This document shows, piece after piece, positions 19,826-27,063 of a DNA stretch of 64,000 nucleotides. The notes beneath the pieces were generated by a model, which was not told the DNA's origin, searched no databases, and was given only the letters and a program-made list of their open reading frames with translations. Source of the stretch: Helicobacter ailurogastricus (lineage in GTDB: Bacteria > Campylobacterota > Campylobacteria > Campylobacterales > Helicobacteraceae); NCBI RefSeq assembly GCF_001282945.1, contig NZ_CDMG01000009.1:79071-143070 (forward strand), in the 5' to 3' direction. Positions within the stretch are counted from its first letter, which is position 1. Each line of letters begins with the position of its first letter. The translations under genes were made by a program, and so were the position numbers.

Positions 19826-20848
19826 GTGCTAGATTATTTCATTGTGTCGCCCGTGCCCTCCTTTTATAAGGTCAATCTCTACAATGCCCTAGCCGGGCGT
19901 TTAAAAATCTTTGTGGTGTTTCTTGCCAAGGACACTAAAGAAACCCGCGCGGGCGACTTCATCAGCTTAGAGGGGGCTAAGTTTGGCTATGCCCTGCTCT
20001 TTCACGGGGCTTTGCAAGTGCGCCCCACTTTTTCTAATGTGCTTAAACTTTCTAAATTACTGAAACAACACCCCCATAAGCGTTTGTTGCTTGGGGGATG
20101 GGATTGCGTGGAGTTTTGGGCGGGGTGGGCTTTAAGCGCTCGGGCTAAAAATGCGGTGGTTGTGGAGTCTAGCATTATGGAGAGCAAAACAAAGGGGCTC
20201 AAGGCTAGCTTAAAAAGGCTGTTTTTAAAGCGGGTGTCGATCGCCTTTGTGTGTGGGGATTTGCACGCCAAGCTCTTACACGCTTTGCACTTTAAGGGGG
20301 TGATAAAGACCATGTACGGGGTGGGAATCATCAATCCCCCCACTGCTAAAAGAGAGCCCAGGCCTTATAGCAAAAAGTTTATTTGCATCGCCCGCCTAAC
20401 GGCGGTAAAAAATTTAGAGTTTTTGCTAGAAATCTTTAAAGAGTTGCCCCATTTAAGTTTGAGCCTTGTGGGCACGGGGGAGTTAGAATCCCAGTTAAAA
20501 CAAATGGCTAGTGCTAATGTGTCTTTTTTAGGGGCGATGCCAAACGCGCAATTAAACGCCCTCTTATGCGCTCACGATGTGCTGATTTTGCCAAGCATTG
20601 CCGAGCCTTGGGGTTTGGTGGTGGAGGAAGCCTTAGCGGTGGGTTTGGTCGTTTTGGTGAGCCAAGCGTGTGGGGCGCGGGTGTTGGTGGAAAATGGGGT
20701 CAATGGGTTTGTGTTTGAGCCCACAGATGGGGGGGCTTTCAAAAGGCTTTTAGAGGGCCTAGAGAGCACTTACCCCACACTTTTGAAGGGGGCTCTTGCG
20801 TGGGATTTAGAGGCTAAAGATTCTAAGCAAGTGGAGGCGTATTTATGA
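19826..20848 (+). CDS. Glycosyltransferase family 4
   Basis: A 340-residue GT-B fold enzyme. The C-terminal donor-binding half has FICIARLTAVKNLEFLLEIF, LVGTGELE and the E-x7-E-like motif PSIAEPWGLVVEEALAVG (about residues 255-272). The N-terminal half begins YFIVSPVPSFYKVNLYNALA, which resembles GT4 enzymes of surface glycan clusters. It starts with GTG 6 nt after kdsC and has a weak ribosome site, so it relies on coupling. A run of seven G (20729-20735) encodes DGGA but is no longer than many others here. Confidence 0.85.
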   Translation: MLDYFIVSPVPSFYKVNLYNALAGRLKIFVVFLAKDTKETRAGDFISLEGAKFGYALLFHGALQVRPTFSNVLKLSKLLKQHPHKRLLLGGWDCVEFWAGWALSARAKNAVVVESSIMESKTKGLKASLKRLFLKRVSIAFVCGDLHAKLLHALHFKGVIKTMYGVGIINPPTAKREPRPYSKKFICIARLTAVKNLEFLLEIFKELPHLSLSLVGTGELESQLKQMASANVSFLGAMPNAQLNALLCAHDVLILPSIAEPWGLVVEEALAVGLVVLVSQACGARVLVENGVNGFVFEPTDGGAFKRLLEGLESTYPTLLKGALAWDLEAKDSKQVEAYL

Positions 20849-20955
20849 TTGTCCTTAACCTTGCGTTAGGAGGTTACAATAGTGCGTTTATGAAATGATT
20901 AAGGATAGAGTGTTAAAAGGGATAAGCCCATATTTATTTATTTTAAGGAGAGATC

Positions 20956-21762
20956 GTGCCTTTTACAGACAAAACAAAGCTGATTGTTTTTGTGGATTGG
21001 GAGTGTTTGCGGGGAGATTTTGAGTATTTGCAAAAGTTTTGCCCCGAGTTCAAGCCCCCGTATTTCAACTACAACAACATGCACCAGCTCATGGCGTTTT
21101 TTAAAGCCTTTATCCAACCCGATGAGGTGCTTTATCGCATGTACATTTATGTATCCGAGCCCTTTGTGGAGGCAGCCGCTAGGGCACGAGATGAGCTAAA
21201 GGCGCAAATTGAGGATTACAAGCGCGATTATCCCAAAGACTACGAGGGTAAGATAAGAAGGTCTAACAATGTGCAAGAGTTTAATCGCAATTTGACGCTA
21301 TTTACCGACATGCCCAAAGAAGTGCGGGTGGGTAAGGCAAAGATCCTCTTTGAATATGTGCCTCGCATTGAAGAGGTGGATAAAATTAAAATGGAGAGCA
21401 CGCGCAAGCAAATGTTCGTGCGCCAAAAGCAGGTGGATTTGCTTTTAGGGCTGGACATGGCGCATTTAGTGGATAATTTTTACCAAACTAACCAACACGG
21501 GCACATTTTGCTCTTTAGCCGCGATAGCGACTTTGTGCCCGCCCTAGAGTTTGCCAGAGGCCAACATGTCTTTAAAGCTTTCATTGGACGCATGGAGAAG
21601 TTTCCCCCCTTTCCTGATGAGCTTAAGGGGGCGTGCGATGGCGTGCGGACACTGAGCGTGGCGCAAGTTTTAGAAACCATCCCCCAACCCAAAGCCAAAG
21701 CCTATAAGCCCTACACCCCCCTAAATAACCCTTTTGAGAGCCTAAAGGGGGGGCATTATTAA
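20956..21762 (+). CDS. NYN-domain protein, putative RNase
   Basis: This 268-residue protein has the outline of a NYN (PIN-like, LabA/DUF88) domain: an early Asp in LIVFVDWECLRGDFEY, a central RQKQVDLLLGLDM with Lys and Asp, and LLFSRDSDFVPALEFARGQ with the SxDSDF motif that places metal-binding acids. Such domains are predicted or shown RNases in other families; the target here is unknown. The GTG start has a good AAGGAGA site. The 107-bp gap upstream holds TACAAT at 20875-20880 and a 6-bp inverted repeat (TAACCT/AGGTTA). Its tail overlaps the GT2 gene at a G7 run. Confidence 0.75.
   Translation: MPFTDKTKLIVFVDWECLRGDFEYLQKFCPEFKPPYFNYNNMHQLMAFFKAFIQPDEVLYRMYIYVSEPFVEAAARARDELKAQIEDYKRDYPKDYEGKIRRSNNVQEFNRNLTLFTDMPKEVRVGKAKILFEYVPRIEEVDKIKMESTRKQMFVRQKQVDLLLGLDMAHLVDNFYQTNQHGHILLFSRDSDFVPALEFARGQHVFKAFIGRMEKFPPFPDELKGACDGVRTLSVAQVLETIPQPKAKAYKPYTPLNNPFESLKGGHY
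21747..21753. repeat. G7 run at the NYN/GT2 frame junction
   Basis: The run lies in the last codons of the NYN gene. Loss of one G would remove the NYN stop and fuse its frame to the glycosyltransferase frame; the run also supplies the only ribosome-site-like sequence for that gene. Runs of 7 are common elsewhere in this window, so length alone is not evidence of variation. Confidence 0.7.
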
Positions 21763-22507
21763 TATTTCTCTCATCACCCCCGTTTTAAACGGGGCCAAAA
21801 CGATAGAAAAGAGCGTCAAGTCTGTGCTCGCGCAAAGCACGCCCCCAATGGAGCATTTGATCCTAGATGGGGGGAGTGTGGATGGCACGCTTGAAATATT
21901 AAAAACTTATCCGCATTTACAGGTTTTTAGTGGCCCAGATGAGGGGCTTTATGACGCGATGAATAAGGGCATTGCTTTAGCTAAGGGCGAGATCATAGGG
22001 ATACTCAATAGCGATGATTGTTACACGGATTCTAGTGTGCTGGTGCAAGTGTGCGAGGCGTTTAAGGCGCACCCACAGGCGGACATGGTGTATGCCGACT
22101 TGGTGTATGTCAAAAACTCTAAGATCGTGCGCCACTATGTGAGCGGGCATTTTAGCAAGAGAGGGTTTTTTTATGGCAAAGTCCCGGCGCATCCAACCTT
22201 GTTCGTGCGTAGGGAAGTTTATGCCCGCTTTGGGGGTTATAAAATGGATTATAAAATTGCCGCCGATTATGAGTTTTTGTTGCGCACTCTCTATGTGGCC
22301 GGCTTAAAAGCGGTGTATGTGCCCTGCGTGTGGGTGCAAATGGGCGTGGGGGGGGTGAGCACTAGGGGGTTAAAGAGTTTGTGGCTTGCAAACAAAGAGA
22401 ACTTAAGGGCGTGCAGAGAAAATGGCATTAAAGCCAACATGGCAACCATGCTTTTGAGGTATCCGTATAAAATTTGGGGGGTGTTAAAAAGCCGCTTAAG
22501 GGTTTAA
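21758..22507 (+). CDS. Glycosyltransferase family 2, probable ATT start
   Basis: A GT-A family 2 enzyme: ISLITPVLNGAKTIEKSV is the first nucleotide-binding strand, followed by HLILDGGSVDGT, GIALAKGEIIGILNSDD (the DxD-like motif) and an ADYEFLLRTLYVAG acceptor-side motif. The first strand lies upstream of any ATG, GTG or TTG in this frame: the preceding in-frame stop is TAA at 21743-21745, and the first normal start is GTG 21824, which would delete that strand. ATT 21758 (or 21755) after AAAGGGGGGG would restore it and overlap the NYN stop. A G8 run (22348-22355) lies inside the gene. The start is therefore uncertain, while the family call is firm. Confidence 0.75.
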   Translation: MNISLITPVLNGAKTIEKSVKSVLAQSTPPMEHLILDGGSVDGTLEILKTYPHLQVFSGPDEGLYDAMNKGIALAKGEIIGILNSDDCYTDSSVLVQVCEAFKAHPQADMVYADLVYVKNSKIVRHYVSGHFSKRGFFYGKVPAHPTLFVRREVYARFGGYKMDYKIAADYEFLLRTLYVAGLKAVYVPCVWVQMGVGGVSTRGLKSLWLANKENLRACRENGIKANMATMLLRYPYKIWGVLKSRLRV

Positions 22508-22520
22508 ACGCCCTTTAAAG

Positions 22521-23357
22521 CTACTGCCCCCCTGTCTTTTGCTGGTCTAAAAGGTGTTTGTAATGGGTGTAGTTCTTTTCATCTTTGAGGGCTTTGTAGG
22601 CGTTGGCTAAGTTTTCTAATAAAATGTCCGTGTAGGTGGCTTGCTCTTTGATTTTTAAACTTTGCTCGTAAAATTTAATGGCTTCTTGGTAGTGCTCTTC
22701 TTTATAAGCGCACTGCCCGGCCATATAAGAGCTAAAAGCGGGGCGGTATTTGATTTGAGCCAACCACTCAAAGCGCTCTTTAGCTTGCTTGTAGTTTTGT
22801 GCTGTGAAGAGCTCCATCGCATCGTGGAAGACTTGAACAGGATGTGCCCTGCGTTCTTCTTCTGCTTTTGCTTGGTTAAAGCTAACCCAACGCGCAATAA
22901 AGGAAAGAGCACCACACACAACAAACACTGTCACAAGCCAACCAAAACACCCCATAGATTTTTCGGGCTTTTCAGGCTCGGGTTCATTAATAATGACATT
23001 GGGATTCACTACATCGCCATAAGGATTAATCTCACATATTTGTTCCCCTTGTTTAACACGCACATAATCACTCGAAAAGCTCCACAACTCCCCGGACTTC
23101 TTAAAAAGTTCATTGCCCTCTTCATCATAAACACATACTTTGTTTCCCTTTTGCTCCACATGACCGATTTGTAAAATAAAATTAGGGTCCAATATATACC
23201 CGTAAGTATCAATTTTACATATCTTATTCCCCCGCCTTACGAGCACATAATTATCCACAAAGAACACCAACTCCCCGGACTTCTTAAAAAGTTCATTGCC
23301 CTCTTCATCATAGGCATGGACTTTAGTGCCCTTTTGTTCTACATGCTCAATTTGCAT
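22521..23357 (-). CDS. Membrane protein with two 61-residue repeats and a TPR-like tail
   Basis: I do not recognise this 278-residue protein as a named family. Residues about 2-62 and 63-123 are tandem repeats (each opening with QI.HVEQKG.KV and containing YDEEGNELFKKSGEL), reminiscent of beta-strand WG-type repeats. A Glu/Pro-rich spacer and one hydrophobic helix (about 135-157) follow, then TPR-like helices (KQAKERFEWLAQ, YQEAIKFYEQSLKI, LLENLANAYKAL). The order suggests a membrane-anchored scaffold. ATG 23357 has AGGAGG at ideal spacing. The gene overlaps a 42-codon ORF upstream. It converges with the GT2 gene. Confidence 0.7.
   Translation of the reverse strand: MQIEHVEQKGTKVHAYDEEGNELFKKSGELVFFVDNYVLVRRGNKICKIDTYGYILDPNFILQIGHVEQKGNKVCVYDEEGNELFKKSGELWSFSSDYVRVKQGEQICEINPYGDVVNPNVIINEPEPEKPEKSMGCFGWLVTVFVVCGALSFIARWVSFNQAKAEEERRAHPVQVFHDAMELFTAQNYKQAKERFEWLAQIKYRPAFSSYMAGQCAYKEEHYQEAIKFYEQSLKIKEQATYTDILLENLANAYKALKDEKNYTHYKHLLDQQKTGGQ
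23085..23312. repeat. 45-bp perfect direct repeats, 183 bp apart
   Basis: Positions 23085-23129 and 23268-23312 are identical; the 183-bp period equals the 61-residue protein repeat. Identity at DNA level points to recent duplication or gene conversion. Confidence 0.9.
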
Positions 23358-23475
23358 GAAATTCCTCCTCAAACTTCATCATGAATTTGTTGCAAAATCT
23401 CATGTTGATGTAATTTTGCAAAATCCCCTTGTCTAACACGCTATCAAAGGCTTGAAAGTTTGTTTGTTCGCTCAT
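23347..23475 (-). CDS. Short ORF of 42 residues upstream of the repeat protein
   Basis: An ATG at 23475 opens a 42-residue frame (MSEQTNFQAFDSVLDKGILQ and an acidic/basic tail ending in FEEEFHAN) that overlaps the start of the next gene by 11 nt. It could be a small coupled gene or the last part of a decayed longer one. A GTAGG lies close to the ATG, which is a weak ribosome site. No family is recognised. Confidence 0.35.
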   Translation of the reverse strand: MSEQTNFQAFDSVLDKGILQNYINMRFCNKFMMKFEEEFHAN

Positions 23476-23477
23476 GC

Positions 23478-23727
23478 CTACACATGCCTTTGGGCAATAT
23501 GAACGGGTGCATCAGCCACTTTCACAAAAGCAAGTCTTTTATTCTTTGAGGCTAACCGCATGGTGCAATAGGTCTTGCATTTAGTGGCACTAAAGTATTC
23601 GCCCATCTTTTGTAGTTCTTGGGCTTTGCTGTAAAAGCGCGCGGATAGACATGGAGGCTTTGAAACATTCTTCAAAATACCCACCCAAACCCAACACAAA
23701 AACTGCGACTTTAATTCCTGTTGTCAT
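23478..23727 (-). pseudogene. Possible frameshifted small gene
   Basis: From ATG 23727 a frame reads MTTGIKVAVFVLGLGGYFEE and continues to about the GCGCGC at 23638-23643; a second frame then carries on with FYSKAQELQKMGEYF and ends at 23478. Joined, the pieces would make a protein of about 80 residues, so a single frameshift is plausible. Nothing identifies the product. The stretch lies between two minus-strand genes with no other visible feature. Confidence 0.25.
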
Positions 23728-23757
23728 AGATCATATTTGACCTATTTTTCCTCATTT

Positions 23758-24936
23758 TTATTTGCTTAGTGTGGTGCAAGCTTTCTCATAGCCTTTATCG
23801 CAAGCCAATTGATAATATTTTGCAGCTTGTGCTTTATCCACCAACACACCCAATCCTTTAGCATACATGACCCCTAAATCCCAAAAAACCCTACCCCCCT
23901 CATCTGTTGCCTTCTCCAAGTACTCTCGGGCTTTGTCGTAGTCTTTGGGTACGCCCTCTCCATTGAGATACAATTCTCCCAAACTGGCATAAGCCCGATC
24001 ATCCCCCCCATCGCTGGCTTTTTTAAAGAACTCTACGGCTTTGGCTAAGTCCTTAACCACGCCCTCCCCCTTGTAATACATGGTGCCCAAATAATAAGAA
24101 GCTTCAGCATCCCCTCCATCGCTGGCTTTTTGGAAATATTCTTTAGCCTTAGCGAAGTCTTTAGGCACGCCTTGTCCTCTAAAATACATTTTGCCTAGGA
24201 CATCAAGGGCCATAGGATACCCCTTGTCGGCAGCTTTTTGGAAATATTCTTTAGCCTTAGCGAAGTCTTTAGGCACGCCCAGACCCTTAGCATAAAGGGC
24301 TCCAGCATCGTAAGCCCCCAGTGCGCTCCCCTTGCTCGCCGCCTTTTGGAAGTAGTCCATCGCTTTAGCGTAGTCTTTGGGGACACCACCGAAAAAATCT
24401 ATTCCGCTTTTCCCGCGCAAATACATTTCACCTAAATTAGCAAGAGCTTCAACACTCCCCTTTTCCGCAGCGGTTTGGAAGTAGCCTATTGCATCGCTAC
24501 GCCTATCTTCATCGCGACTCATAATGCCCATATAACGATAAGCCTCTGCACTGCCTTTTTTAGCGGCATCTTCGAATAAATTATAAACCTTATCTGGATC
24601 AATATAGGCATGGACGACATGATTTTTGTCTATATAAGATTTAGACAGTGCTGCCGAAGAAGGTTGATGGAGCATCTCTTGATACTTTTGAAACGCGAAT
24701 TGGAAGAGATCGTCTGCCTTTTCAGATTTTGGCTTTTGCGCTTGCAGCCGTGCTTTTTCTTTTTGGGCCTGCTCTTGGGACGCTTTTTGTGATATAGCTC
24801 GTTGTTGTGCAACAAATTTGTCAAAAGCATCCGGCTGCTTTTTGGAGCTTAAACTTGAGAGCAAGCTTTCCCCACATCCACTAAACAAACACGCACACAA
24901 AGCCAACGACAAAGGTTTCATTAAAGAGAGGCTCAT
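23758..24936 (-). CDS. Sel1-repeat lipoprotein
   Basis: This 392-residue protein starts with a lipoprotein signal peptide; the lipobox LFSGC puts the modified Cys at about residue 21. A Gln/Lys-rich helical stretch follows (about 40-75), then a chain of about eight Sel1-like 36-residue repeats (A.KYYQ.A.DKG...A...LG.MY..G.GV.KD pattern) to the C-terminus. Unlike classic Hcp proteins the repeats mostly lack paired Cys. Related Helicobacter Sel1 proteins are secreted or surface-exposed and interact with host proteins. ATG 24936 has AGGGGGAA upstream. That site lies in a hairpin and downstream of a poly-G leader ORF described separately. Confidence 0.85.
   Translation of the reverse strand: MSLSLMKPLSLALCACLFSGCGESLLSSLSSKKQPDAFDKFVAQQRAISQKASQEQAQKEKARLQAQKPKSEKADDLFQFAFQKYQEMLHQPSSAALSKSYIDKNHVVHAYIDPDKVYNLFEDAAKKGSAEAYRYMGIMSRDEDRRSDAIGYFQTAAEKGSVEALANLGEMYLRGKSGIDFFGGVPKDYAKAMDYFQKAASKGSALGAYDAGALYAKGLGVPKDFAKAKEYFQKAADKGYPMALDVLGKMYFRGQGVPKDFAKAKEYFQKASDGGDAEASYYLGTMYYKGEGVVKDLAKAVEFFKKASDGGDDRAYASLGELYLNGEGVPKDYDKAREYLEKATDEGGRVFWDLGVMYAKGLGVLVDKAQAAKYYQLACDKGYEKACTTLSK
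24125..24279. repeat. 47-bp perfect direct repeats inside the Sel1 gene
   Basis: 24125-24171 and 24233-24279 are identical with a 108-bp offset, exactly one 36-residue Sel1 unit. Recombination between them would remove or add one repeat in frame. Confidence 0.9.
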
Positions 24937-24942
24937 GAGATT

Positions 24943-24957
24943 CCCCCTAAAACGGGG
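24943..24957 (-). promoter_or_regulatory. Hairpin covering the Sel1 lipoprotein ribosome site
   Basis: On the minus strand CCCC, a 6-nt loop and GGGGG form a short stem whose 3' arm is the ribosome binding site of the lipoprotein gene. The upstream G11 run could pair with the same CCCC and compete. Confidence 0.5.
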
Positions 24958-24975
24958 ATTAGAGAAGCAAGAGAA

Positions 24976-25026
24976 TTAGAGAGTGTTACCCCCCCCCCCG
25001 CACAGGGTGCACAAGGTTAGAGACAT
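24976..25026 (-). CDS. Leader ORF of 16 residues containing the G11 run
   Basis: ATG 25026 has AGAAAGGA at good spacing and reads MSLTLCTLC, four Gly, NTL, stop, with the present 11 G. With 10 or 13 G the frame would run on for 30 or 31 residues and end at a TGA that overlaps the ATG of the lipoprotein gene (ATGA). With 12 G it would stop directly after the run. It lies about 25 nt from the start of transcription predicted from the -10 box. A regulatory leader peptide is an inference. Confidence 0.45.
   Translation of the reverse strand: MSLTLCTLCGGGGNTL
24989..24999. repeat. C11 (minus-strand G11) homopolymer in the lipoprotein leader
   Basis: Eleven C on the plus strand, 53-63 bases upstream of the lipoprotein ATG. 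It is one of only two such long runs in the window, so it is a strong candidate for slipped-strand length variation. Confidence 0.9.
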
Positions 25027-25057
25027 AGTTGTCCTTTCTACAAAAAATAAAAGGTGC

Positions 25058-25063
25058 ATTCTA
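25058..25063 (-). promoter_or_regulatory. Probable -10 element for the Sel1 lipoprotein gene
   Basis: The minus strand reads TAGAAT here, about 120 bases upstream of the lipoprotein ATG and 30 bases before the leader ORF. It would start transcription near 25051. Confidence 0.4.
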
Positions 25064-25093
25064 GCGCATTAGGGTAAAAACAAGCTGAAGGGT

Positions 25094-26002
25094 TTAATTC
25101 TTGCCCCCCGACTCGTTGGCCGCCCCGTAGGCGAATTTGACATAAATGGCTAGGCTGATGAGCAAAGCCGACACCGCGCCGGCCAAATACACGGCATAAA
25201 TGATTTTATTGGGCGCGCTGATACTAAATTTAAAGACCAACATCAAAGCCTCAATGGCTAAGGCGATGATGATCGAGCCTAAAAAGCGGATCATCGTGCG
25301 GTGGATGGCATGGTGGCTATCCCCGCTGTTCTTGCCTAGCACTTCCTCCTCAAAAATCGCTTTGACTAGATCCACGGTGGCTAAGGCTAAGGTCAAAAGC
25401 ACAATGGGGTGAAAGACCTCTTTGACATCAAAACTGCTGAAGTGGGTTAAGGCACGATACAAACTAGACAAGCTCTTCACAAACAAGAGCAAGGACACGA
25501 GAGCTAGGGTTAAAGAAATGCCAAAATACATCACCACGCTGCCCTCTGCAAAGGTGGTGTAATGCTTGGACGAGGAGCTTAAAGCGATGGCGACTTTGAG
25601 CGGGATATGCATGCACACCACATAAAACAACTCGTCTTTATCGTTGTAGATGGGGTAAGCCGCTGTAACGACCAGCCCCCGATTGCTGCGCGTGGGGTAG
25701 GGGTTGGTCAAAACACAACGTCGCTCGGCGATGGCCTCATAAAAGTAGCCACGCTCCAAAGAGTTTTGCGCAAAAGAGTTTTTGACATTGCCCTCCCCAT
25801 CGATTAAATTCCCATTAATGTCTAAAATAAAAATATCCTCTTTAATGCGGACTTCTTGTTTAATGCGCTCCATCGCTAGCTGTATGTATTTTAGGGTGGG
25901 TTCTTTGAGGTAGTTTTTAATGTTTTGGGTCAGCAGATAGGACACATAGGCGTAAAGCTCGCTTTTGACTTTGGAGTATTCGGTCACATCTTTGGATAGC
26001 AT
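25094..26002 (-). CDS. PDC-sensor integral membrane protein
   Basis: A 302-residue protein. The N-terminal 150 residues look like a PDC/Cache-type sensing domain (IFILDINGNLIDGEGN, ERGYFYEAIAERRCVLTNPYPTRSNRGLVVTAAYPIYN with the conserved R-G and AYPI pattern). Four hydrophobic segments follow (about 155-180, 200-220, 240-262, 268-290). There is no kinase, HAMP or chemotaxis output domain, so it may act through a partner. It has no N-terminal membrane helix. H. pylori has a similar protein near cls/frd, as I recall. It follows the HpaA-like gene after 8 nt on the same strand. Confidence 0.7.
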   Translation of the reverse strand: MLSKDVTEYSKVKSELYAYVSYLLTQNIKNYLKEPTLKYIQLAMERIKQEVRIKEDIFILDINGNLIDGEGNVKNSFAQNSLERGYFYEAIAERRCVLTNPYPTRSNRGLVVTAAYPIYNDKDELFYVVCMHIPLKVAIALSSSSKHYTTFAEGSVVMYFGISLTLALVSLLLFVKSLSSLYRALTHFSSFDVKEVFHPIVLLTLALATVDLVKAIFEEEVLGKNSGDSHHAIHRTMIRFLGSIIIALAIEALMLVFKFSISAPNKIIYAVYLAGAVSALLISLAIYVKFAYGAANESGGKN

Positions 26003-26010
26003 ACACTCTC

Positions 26011-26652
26011 CTATTGGTTCAGTATAAAGGTTTGCCCCCCCGCTAAATCGTTTTGCAAAGCCTGCATGCTCTTGGTGAATAATTTATTGAGGGCGAGGTT
26101 TAGGGCGTGGTTGTAGTTGGCGTTGGGTCCGCTGCGCTCATTAGGGTCGCTATCCAGCGGGTTGGCGCGCAAAATGGGTTGTTTAATTTGTACACTGATG
26201 TGGCTTAGGCACTTTGGCGTGTCCTTAGCACATAGGCGCAAAGTAAGATCGCTCTTGGCCTCGAGCATTTGCAACACCCTAGAGGGGTCTAAAGAGTCGT
26301 TGTGGCTCTCTTTAAGCATTTTGGCGATGTCTTTTAAATCTTTGGGGGTGTTTTTAAAAGCTAGGCCGATTTGGGCTTGTAGGTTGGTGTTGTAGCCTTG
26401 TGGGCTTAGAGGGTAGCCTAGGTGCTGTAAGATCCCTATGGTTGCCTTTTGTAGGGCTTTAGTGAATTGCGCTTGGTCATATGCGGGCACAAACTCGGCG
26501 TTAAAGACGACATCCGGCGGGCTTAAAAAGAGGGGCTTTAAAGCGGGGTTTGGCTTAGAGGGGCTTAAAGGGTAGCTCAAATTGAGGCTAAAGGGCGAAA
26601 AAACGCTGTTGCATCCGCAAAAAAGCCCGATCAAAAACACCCAACGCCACAT
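26011..26652 (-). CDS. HpaA-like lipoprotein
   Basis: A 213-residue lipoprotein; signal peptide with lipobox LFCGC (Cys at about 14). The body resembles the HpaA family of Helicobacter surface/flagellar-sheath lipoproteins: an N-terminal LNLSYPL strand, a central segment FTKALQKATIGILQHLGYPL, and the C-terminal ALNLALNKLFTKSMQALQNDL, which parallels the end of HpaA. It is shorter than HpaA (about 260), so a paralogue is more likely than the adhesin itself. It is the first gene of the pair with the PDC protein. Confidence 0.65.
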   Translation of the reverse strand: MWRWVFLIGLFCGCNSVFSPFSLNLSYPLSPSKPNPALKPLFLSPPDVVFNAEFVPAYDQAQFTKALQKATIGILQHLGYPLSPQGYNTNLQAQIGLAFKNTPKDLKDIAKMLKESHNDSLDPSRVLQMLEAKSDLTLRLCAKDTPKCLSHISVQIKQPILRANPLDSDPNERSGPNANYNHALNLALNKLFTKSMQALQNDLAGGQTFILNQ

Positions 26653-26824
26653 ACAAACCCCTTTAAAAAATGGAGTTATTATAGCCTAAGAAGGGTTAAT
26701 TGGTGGGTCATAAAAGCTCTATTTTAGCACAAAATGCACTCAAGGGGAGGTTGATTTATTTAGGCAAATCATAAATAATAGCGATGACAATAATATTTAA
26801 CCAAAAAAAATAGGAATAACTAAA

Positions 26825-26983
26825 ATGACAGCCGCCCTTAGTCAGGATACACGCCGCATTAATGATTGTGGATACACCCTTGTATGCAAGAACCCCCTTG
26901 TTAAACACAAATTGAATAACCAGCATGGATCAAACAAGAAACACGGCATGGCAAATGTTGCCAGTGAGTGTCTTAAGTTATAA
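26825..26983 (+). CDS. Unrecognised 52-residue ORF in a 411-bp gap
   Basis: The stretch 26653-27063 lacks a long gene. This ORF (MTAALSQDTRRINDCGYTLV, ending ECLKL) has AGGAA about nine bases upstream and an AT-rich region before it. It is polar, with several His, Lys and two Cys, and has no membrane segment. It could be a small protein or chance. Apart from it I see only AT-rich sequence and no terminator or repeat. Confidence 0.25.
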   Translation: MTAALSQDTRRINDCGYTLVCKNPLVKHKLNNQHGSNKKHGMANVASECLKL

Positions 26984-27063
26984 TAATCATCATCAAAGAT
27001 TAAGGAATTTCGTGCTTTTAAAGCTCGCTTTTTCTAAGCTTAAGCCCACACGGGAAAACCCAC

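Noticed and set aside
20729-20735. G7 run in the GT4 gene as a switch
   Set aside because: Same length as the genome background; frame is open and the gene complete.
24000-24500. Regularly spaced repeats that look like a CRISPR array
   Set aside because: The period is 108 bp and coding in frame; they are Sel1 protein repeats.
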